NCBI GenBank assembly: GCA_017163975.1
Contig: JAFFSR010000231.1
Location: forward strand, 372,001-436,000
DNA: 64,000 bases
Direction: 5' to 3'
Source: Anastatus disparis
Lineage: Eukaryota; Arthropoda; Insecta; Hymenoptera; Eupelmidae
The position numbers and the translations under genes were made by a program. Positions 58,419-64,000 of the stretch are shown here, in pieces; position 1 is the first letter of the stretch, and each line of letters starts with the position of its first letter. Below the pieces are notes generated by a model. That model ran no database searches. It was not told the DNA's origin and saw only the letters and a list, made by a program, of their open reading frames with translations.

Positions 58419-59650
58419 GTTGTTACAGAAAAAGTTTCGACACGGCACCCCCCACTTTTTTCCTTTAGCTATAGTAGAGTGCCAAAGCAATCTAGGGAGT
58501 TTTAGTAACTTTTATATTCTGCGCCTTAAGCTACAGTAGCCGAGTTTTATACGCTACATATGCTAATTTAGGTTAGATGATATTTTTATTAAAATAAAAA
58601 TATCAGTATTCACTCAGAGTATTTATCTCTTTAGAGTAAACATTAATTAAAGAATATAGATGATACTAAATTTTAATTTAGTGAAATTGAAAATATTTAT
58701 ATTAAAACATGCGATGCCAATAGTGGTAGCGTCAGAGAGGGAAATTCAAAAATACCCAAAATCGGTCAAAAAAAAATATTGAAAAAAATATTTTTCATGA
58801 TTTGATAATTAATAATAAATTAAAAGAAAATAAGTTAGTATAGTAAAATTAATTTATTGCACTTATTTATGATTTTATAAATAATTTAAAAATTGTGCAT
58901 CGATACAGGATTTCTTTTGTATTTTACGTTATTTCAATTGAAAAAACATAAAATACTAACGGATATCATTATAAATAAATTATATTATAATTATAATGTA
59001 CAATAAACAAATAGACATTGTTTTAAATATGAAATTAGATAATTAAAACTGAAATAATGTTGTGTTTTATCGACCCTTACCACGAGCGAGACTCACCTTA
59101 AGCAAGAAATTTATGCGTAATACTCAAATAATAGACACAAAAGGTTGAATAAATCAATCGTAAATATTTAAAAGATTACATCCAGCTTTTTTATATCGAT
59201 TAATTGTTGCATTATTTTATGTAATTTGCTTTTTCATGAAAATAAGAATGAAAATAATTTAACATAGCGCTTATTCAGTATTATAATTTATGACATCATT
59301 ATTGAAATTATTTTTAAAATTAAACATCAAATTAGTTAAGATTAATTATAAGTCATGCGAAAAATATCCTTAAATTAAGGGATATGAATATTTAATAGAA
59401 CACGAATGTTAATGATAAAAATATTATTCACTCCAGACGCTGAAAACACAAAAACTTTTAATTTTTCAATAAAAATGTATTAATAAGATTGAGTTTCTTT
59501 GCTACCAAGCTCAACCAGTGACCAATTTTTTGTTATACTAAATTTAATTATTTATAACCCGGTTGGAAATTAGAAATCAAGGAACTAAGGATGATTTTAG
59601 AAATAAAATTATTTCTAATCAACATGGAAATATGGTAAATACTGTAACGT
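58419..59650 (+). repeat. Left outer arm of giant inverted repeat
   Basis: Pairs with 62768-64000 over its full length with scattered differences. No ORF of interest. Confidence 0.9.
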
Positions 59651-61880
59651 AAGATATACAAGATTTTTTTAGACAGTTGCGTGCTTATTTCTCAGCTTAA
59701 GACTTATATAATCAAATCGCAATAGTTAAGATTACGAAAAATTAGCCCAGCTTTAATTACGATTCTGTAATGTTCAAAATTCGTATGAAACCAATATCAA
59801 GAGTCGGTTTCCCTTGAGATTTCTCATACTAAAATGTTTAATAATCACTGAAAAATGCCATAAATTTATAGTTTTTTACTTTAGAATGAAGCACGATTTT
59901 TTATTTTTACGATATCAATTTTCTAACGTGAATTATTCTATTTACAAGGTTTCTTTTAGACAGTTGCGTGTTTACATATTTCTCGAGTTCTATCAAACCG
60001 AATAAGGTTTTATAGAGCTTATATTTTAGCTTAAGACTTATAAAATCAAATCGCAAATGTTAAGTTTACGAAAAATTAGACCATCTATAATTGCGATGCT
60101 GTAATGTTCAAAATTCGTATGAAACCAAAATGAAGAGTCGGTTTCCCTTGAGATTTTTCATACTAAAATGTTAAATAATCTCTGAAAAATGCGATAAATT
60201 TATAGTTTTTTACTATAGAATAAAGCAGAATTTTCGATTCTTACGATATTAATCTTCTACCCTGAAATATTCTACTTACAAGATTTTTTTTCGTTTATTT
60301 AGACAGTTGCGTGTTTTCATATTTCTTGAGTTCTATCTAACCGAATGAGGTCTTATAGGGCTTATTTTTTAGCTTAAGACTTATTTAATCAAATGGCAAT
60401 AGTTAAGTTTACAAAAAATAGCCCAGCTTTAATTGCGATTCTGTATTGTTTAAAATTCGCATAAAACGAAAATCAAGAGCCGGAGTCCCATGAGATTTTT
60501 CATACTAAAATGTTAAATGATCACTAAAAAATGCCATAAATTTATAGTCCTTTACTTTAAAATAAAGCACGATTTTTGATTTTTAGGATATCAATTTTCT
60601 AACGTGAATTATTCTATTTATCAGATTTTTTTTAAACAGTTGCGTGTTTTCATATTTCTTAAGTTCTATCTAACCGAATGAGGTTTTATAGTACTTATTT
60701 CTTAGCTTAAGACTTATATAATCAAATCGCAATAATTAAGATTACGAAAAATTAGCCCAGCTTTAATTACGATTCTGTAATGTTCAAAATTCGTATGAAA
60801 CCAATATCAAGAGTCGGTTTCCCTTGAGATTTCTCATACTAAAATGTTGAATGATCACTAAAAAATGCCATAAATTTATAGTTTTTTACTATAGAATAAA
60901 GCTGAATTTTCGATTTTTACGATATTAATCTTCTAACCTGAAATATTTTACTTACAAGATTTTTTTTAGACAGTTGCGTGTTTTCATATTTCTCGAGTTC
61001 TATCTAACCGAATGAGGTTTTATAGGGCTTATTTTTCAGCTTGAGACTAATATAATCAAATGGCAATAGTTAAATTTACCAAAAATAGCCCAGCTTTAAT
61101 TGCGATTCTGTAATGTTTAAAATTCGTATGAAACGAAAATCAAGAGCCGGTGTCCCATGAGATTTCTCATACTGAAACTTTGAATAATTACTGAAAAATG
61201 CCATTAATTTAAAGGTTTTTACTTTAAAATAAAGCACGATTTTTGATTTGTACTATATCAATTTTCTAACGTGAATTATTCTATTTACAAGATTTTTTCA
61301 GACAGTTGCGTGATTTCATATTTCTTGAGTTCTATCTAGCCAAATAAGGTTTTATAGTGCTTATTTTTTAGCTCAAGACTTATATATTCAAATGGCAATA
61401 GTTAAGTTTACGAAAAATAGCCCAGCTTTAATTGCAATTCTGTAATGTTTAAAATTTGTATGAAACGAAAATCAAGAGCCGGTGTCCCATGAGATTTCTC
61501 ATACTGAAACTTTGAATAATCACTGAAAAATGCCATTAATTTTAAGGTTTTTACTTTAAAATAAAGCACGATTTTTTATTTTTACGATATTAATCTTCTA
61601 ACGTGAATTATTTTATTTACAAGATTTTTTTTAGGCAGTTGCGTGTTTTCATATTTCTTAAGTTCTATCTAACCGAATGAGATTTTATAGGACTCATTTT
61701 TCAGCTTAAGACTCATATAATCAAATCGCTATTCTTTAATTTACAAAAATCTAGCCGATCTATAATTGCGATTCTGTTATTTTTAAAATTCTCATTAAAC
61801 CAAAATCGAAATTCGGTTTTCCATAGGATTGTTTATACTCAAACGTTCAATTATCACTTCATAATACTATAAATTTATAG
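59651..61880 (+). repeat. ~335-bp satellite array, forward units
   Basis: AATCACTG-type landmarks at 59843, 60177, 60519, 60853, 61186 and 61518 (spacings 332-342). Same unit as in 1-14880 but a distinct subfamily (GAAAAATTAGCCCAGCTTTA, ACGTGAATTATTCTATTTAC). Confidence 0.92.
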
Positions 61881-62767
61881 CAATCTTATGGAAAAGCGAC
61901 TATTTATCTTGGTTCTATAAAAATTTCGAATATTATACTATCGCAATCAGGGATTGGTTGATTTTACGTGGACTATTGCGATTTAATAATATAAATATTA
62001 GGCAAAATAACGAGTCCTATAAAACCTCATTTGGTTAGATATAACTCGAGAAATGTAAAAACATGCCTCCGTCCAAAGAAAATCTTGTAAATACAGTATC
62101 TGACGTTAGAAAATTGAGATCGTGACAATTGATATTCGTACTTTATTTTAAAGTAAAAAAGTATAAATTTATGGTAGTTTCTAGTGATTATTTAACGTTT
62201 AAGTATGTAAAATCTCAAGTGAAACCGACACTTAACTTTGGTTTCATACGAATTTTGAACATTACAGAATTGCAATTAAAGCTTGGCTATTTTTCGTAAA
62301 CTTAACTATTGCCATTTGATTATATAAGTCTTAAGCTGAAAAATAAGCACTATAAAACCTCATTCGGTTAGATAGAACTCAAGAAATATGAAAACACGCA
62401 CCTGTCTAAAAAAAATTTTGTAAGTAGAATATTTCAGGGTAGAAGATTATTATCGTGAAAATCGAAAATTCTGCTATATTCTATAGTAAGAAACTATAAA
62501 TTTATGGCATTTCTCAGTGATTATTTAACATTTTAGTATAAGAAATCTCAAGGGAAACCGACTCTTGATTTTTGTTTCATACGAATTTTGAACATTACAT
62601 AATCGCAATTAAAGCTTGGCTAATTTTTCGTAAACTTAACTATTGCGATTTGATTATATTAGTCTTGAGCTAAAAAATAAGCCCTAGAAAACGTCATTCG
62701 GTTAGATAGAACTTAAGAAATATGAAAACACGCCACTGTCTGAAAAAATCTTGTAAATAGAATAATT
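61881..62767 (-). repeat. ~335-bp satellite array, inverted units
   Basis: Reverse-complement units (TAAGCTGAAAAATAAGCACT, CGGTTAGATAGAACTCAAGA) leading into the right outer arm. Fewer units than on the left, so the palindrome is asymmetric. Confidence 0.9.
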
Positions 62768-64000
62768 CACGTTACAGTATTTACCATATTTCCATGTTGA
62801 TTAGAAATAATTTTATTTCTAAAATCATCCTTAGTTTCTTGATTTATAATTTCCAACCGGGTTATAAATAATTAAATTTATTATAACAAAAAATTGGTCC
62901 CTGGTTGAGCTTGGTAGCAAAGAAATTCAATTTTAGTAATACATTTTTATTAAAAAATTGAAAGTTCTTGTATTTTCAGCGTCTAGAGTGAATAATATTT
63001 TTATCATTAACATTCGTGTTCTATTAAATATTCATTTTCCTTAATTTATGGATATTTTTCGCATAACTTATAATTAATCTTAACTAATATGATGTTTAAT
63101 TTTAAAAATAATTTCAGTAATGATGGCATAAATTATAATACGGAATAAGCGCTATGTTAAATTATTTTAATTTTTATTTTCATGAAAAAGCAAATTACAT
63201 AAAATAATGCAACAATTAATCGATATAAAAAAGCTGGATGTAATCTTTTAAATATTAACGATTGATTTATTCAACCTTTTGTGTCTATTGTTTGAGTATT
63301 ACGCATAAATTTCTTGCTTAAGATGAGTCTCGCTCGTGGTAAGGGTCGATAAAACACAACATCATTTCAGTTTTAATTATCTAATTTCATATTTAAAACA
63401 ATATCTATTTGTTTATTGTACATTATAATTATAATATAATTTATTTATAACGATATCCGTTAGTATTTTATGTTTTTTCAATTGAAATAACGTAAAATAC
63501 AAAAGAAATCCTGTATCGATGCACAATTTTTAAATTATTTATAAAATCATAAATAAGTGCAATAAATTAATTTTACTATACTAACTCATTTTCTTTTAAT
63601 TTATTATTAATTATCAAATCATGAAAAATATTTTTTTCAATACTTTTTTTTGACCGATTTTGGGTATTTTTGAATTTCCCTCTCTGACGCTACCACTATT
63701 GGCATCGCATGTTATAATATAAATATTTTCAATTTCACTAAATTAAAATTAAGTATCATCTATATTCTGTAATTAATGTTTACTCTAAAGAGATAAATAC
63801 TCTGAGTGAATACTGATATTTTTATTTTAATAAAAATATCACCTAACCTAAATTAGCATATGTAGCGTATAAAACTCGGCTACTGTAGCAGAAAGCGCAG
63901 AATATAAAAGTTACTAAAACTCCCTAGATTGCTTTGGCACTCTACTATAGCTAAAGGAAAAAAGTGGGGGCTGCCGTGTCGAAACTTTTTCTGTAACAAC
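62768..64000 (-). repeat. Right outer arm of giant inverted repeat (to window end)
   Basis: Reverse complement of 58419-59650. It is still matching at base 64000, so the true end is not seen. Confidence 0.9.

Larger units (their letters stand above)
58419..64000. mobile_element. Giant inverted-repeat element with internal ~335-bp satellite (right end beyond window)
   Basis: GTTGTTACAGAAAAAGTTTC at 58419 is mirrored by the last bases of the window. The ~1.2-kb outer arms (58419-59650 and 62768-64000) are near-perfect inverse copies, for example CTCCCTAGATTGCTTTGGCA, CGACCCTTACCACGAGCGAG and AGCTGGATGTAATC. Between them lie tandem ~335-bp units, forward to ~61880 and inverted after. No protein gene. 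The right terminus may extend past 64000. Confidence 0.85.

Overview
The window looks like a gene-poor, strongly AT-rich piece of an arthropod (most likely insect) nuclear genome made almost entirely of repeats and broken mobile elements. The insect assignment rests on the element types: an Errantivirus-like Ty3/gypsy retrovirus with a baculovirus-F-type envelope, BED-finger hAT, Helitron, Tc1/mariner-like and TTAA-targeting elements, and long foldback elements. I found no convincing intact host gene, rRNA, canonical tRNA or CRISPR array. Species cannot be named from the sequence alone.

Layout. (1) 1-14880: one degenerate array of a ~335-bp satellite, flipped in orientation at ~14475 and interrupted by nested insertions: a large tandem-repeat-filled element (342-6663, itself containing a foldback at 1719-5311), a GTACTGATT-rich foldback (7111-9057) carrying another foldback (7751-8496), several TTAA-flanked MITEs, and a TA-flanked element (11070-12859). 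(2) 15330-16201: a MITE split by a CACGTG-rich foldback. (3) 17409-24189: a DNA transposon with long terminal inverted repeats and a decayed DDE-type transposase (18359-21363), invaded by two MITEs head-to-tail and carrying an ~1.9-kb near-perfect palindrome in a TA microsatellite. (4) 24190-28107: mostly anonymous, with a heat-shock-like promoter cluster, two small foldbacks and a C/G-skewed tract. (5) 28109-33374: a Helitron-type Rep/helicase pseudogene enclosed by inverted hairpin-bearing ends, with a C2H2 finger fragment on the opposite strand and an acidic second ORF. (6) 34267-35477: probable non-autonomous Helentron/Helitron2-like element. (7) 35620-41010, minus strand: a Ulp1/C48-protease-like pseudogene with an Asn tract and catalytic Cys codon replaced by a stop, a perfect 58-bp-arm hairpin, a BED-hAT transposase pseudogene split by a solo LTR, and a 24-bp minisatellite. 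(8) 44071-54905, minus strand: a 5'-truncated endogenous retrovirus with gag, protease, RT, RNase H, a long linker holding a macro-like domain, integrase, env, an extra RRM plus zinc-finger ORF, polypurine tract and 3' LTR. (9) 55202-58418: another nested MITE, a mariner-type non-autonomous element and microsatellites. (10) 58419-64000: a giant inverted-repeat element whose interior is the same ~335-bp satellite seen at the left end of the window.

The most unusual items are the retrovirus with two domains not normally found in this group (macro-like in Pol, RRM plus zinc fingers downstream of env), the satellite that lives inside a giant terminal-inverted-repeat element, the Rep/helicase element with inverted hairpin ends, and shared terminal sequences linking several TTAA MITE families to one presumptive transposase. 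All coding regions carry stops or frameshifts or are truncated, so the locus is best read as a fossil record of successive insertions. Domain calls were made by eye and no database search was run.
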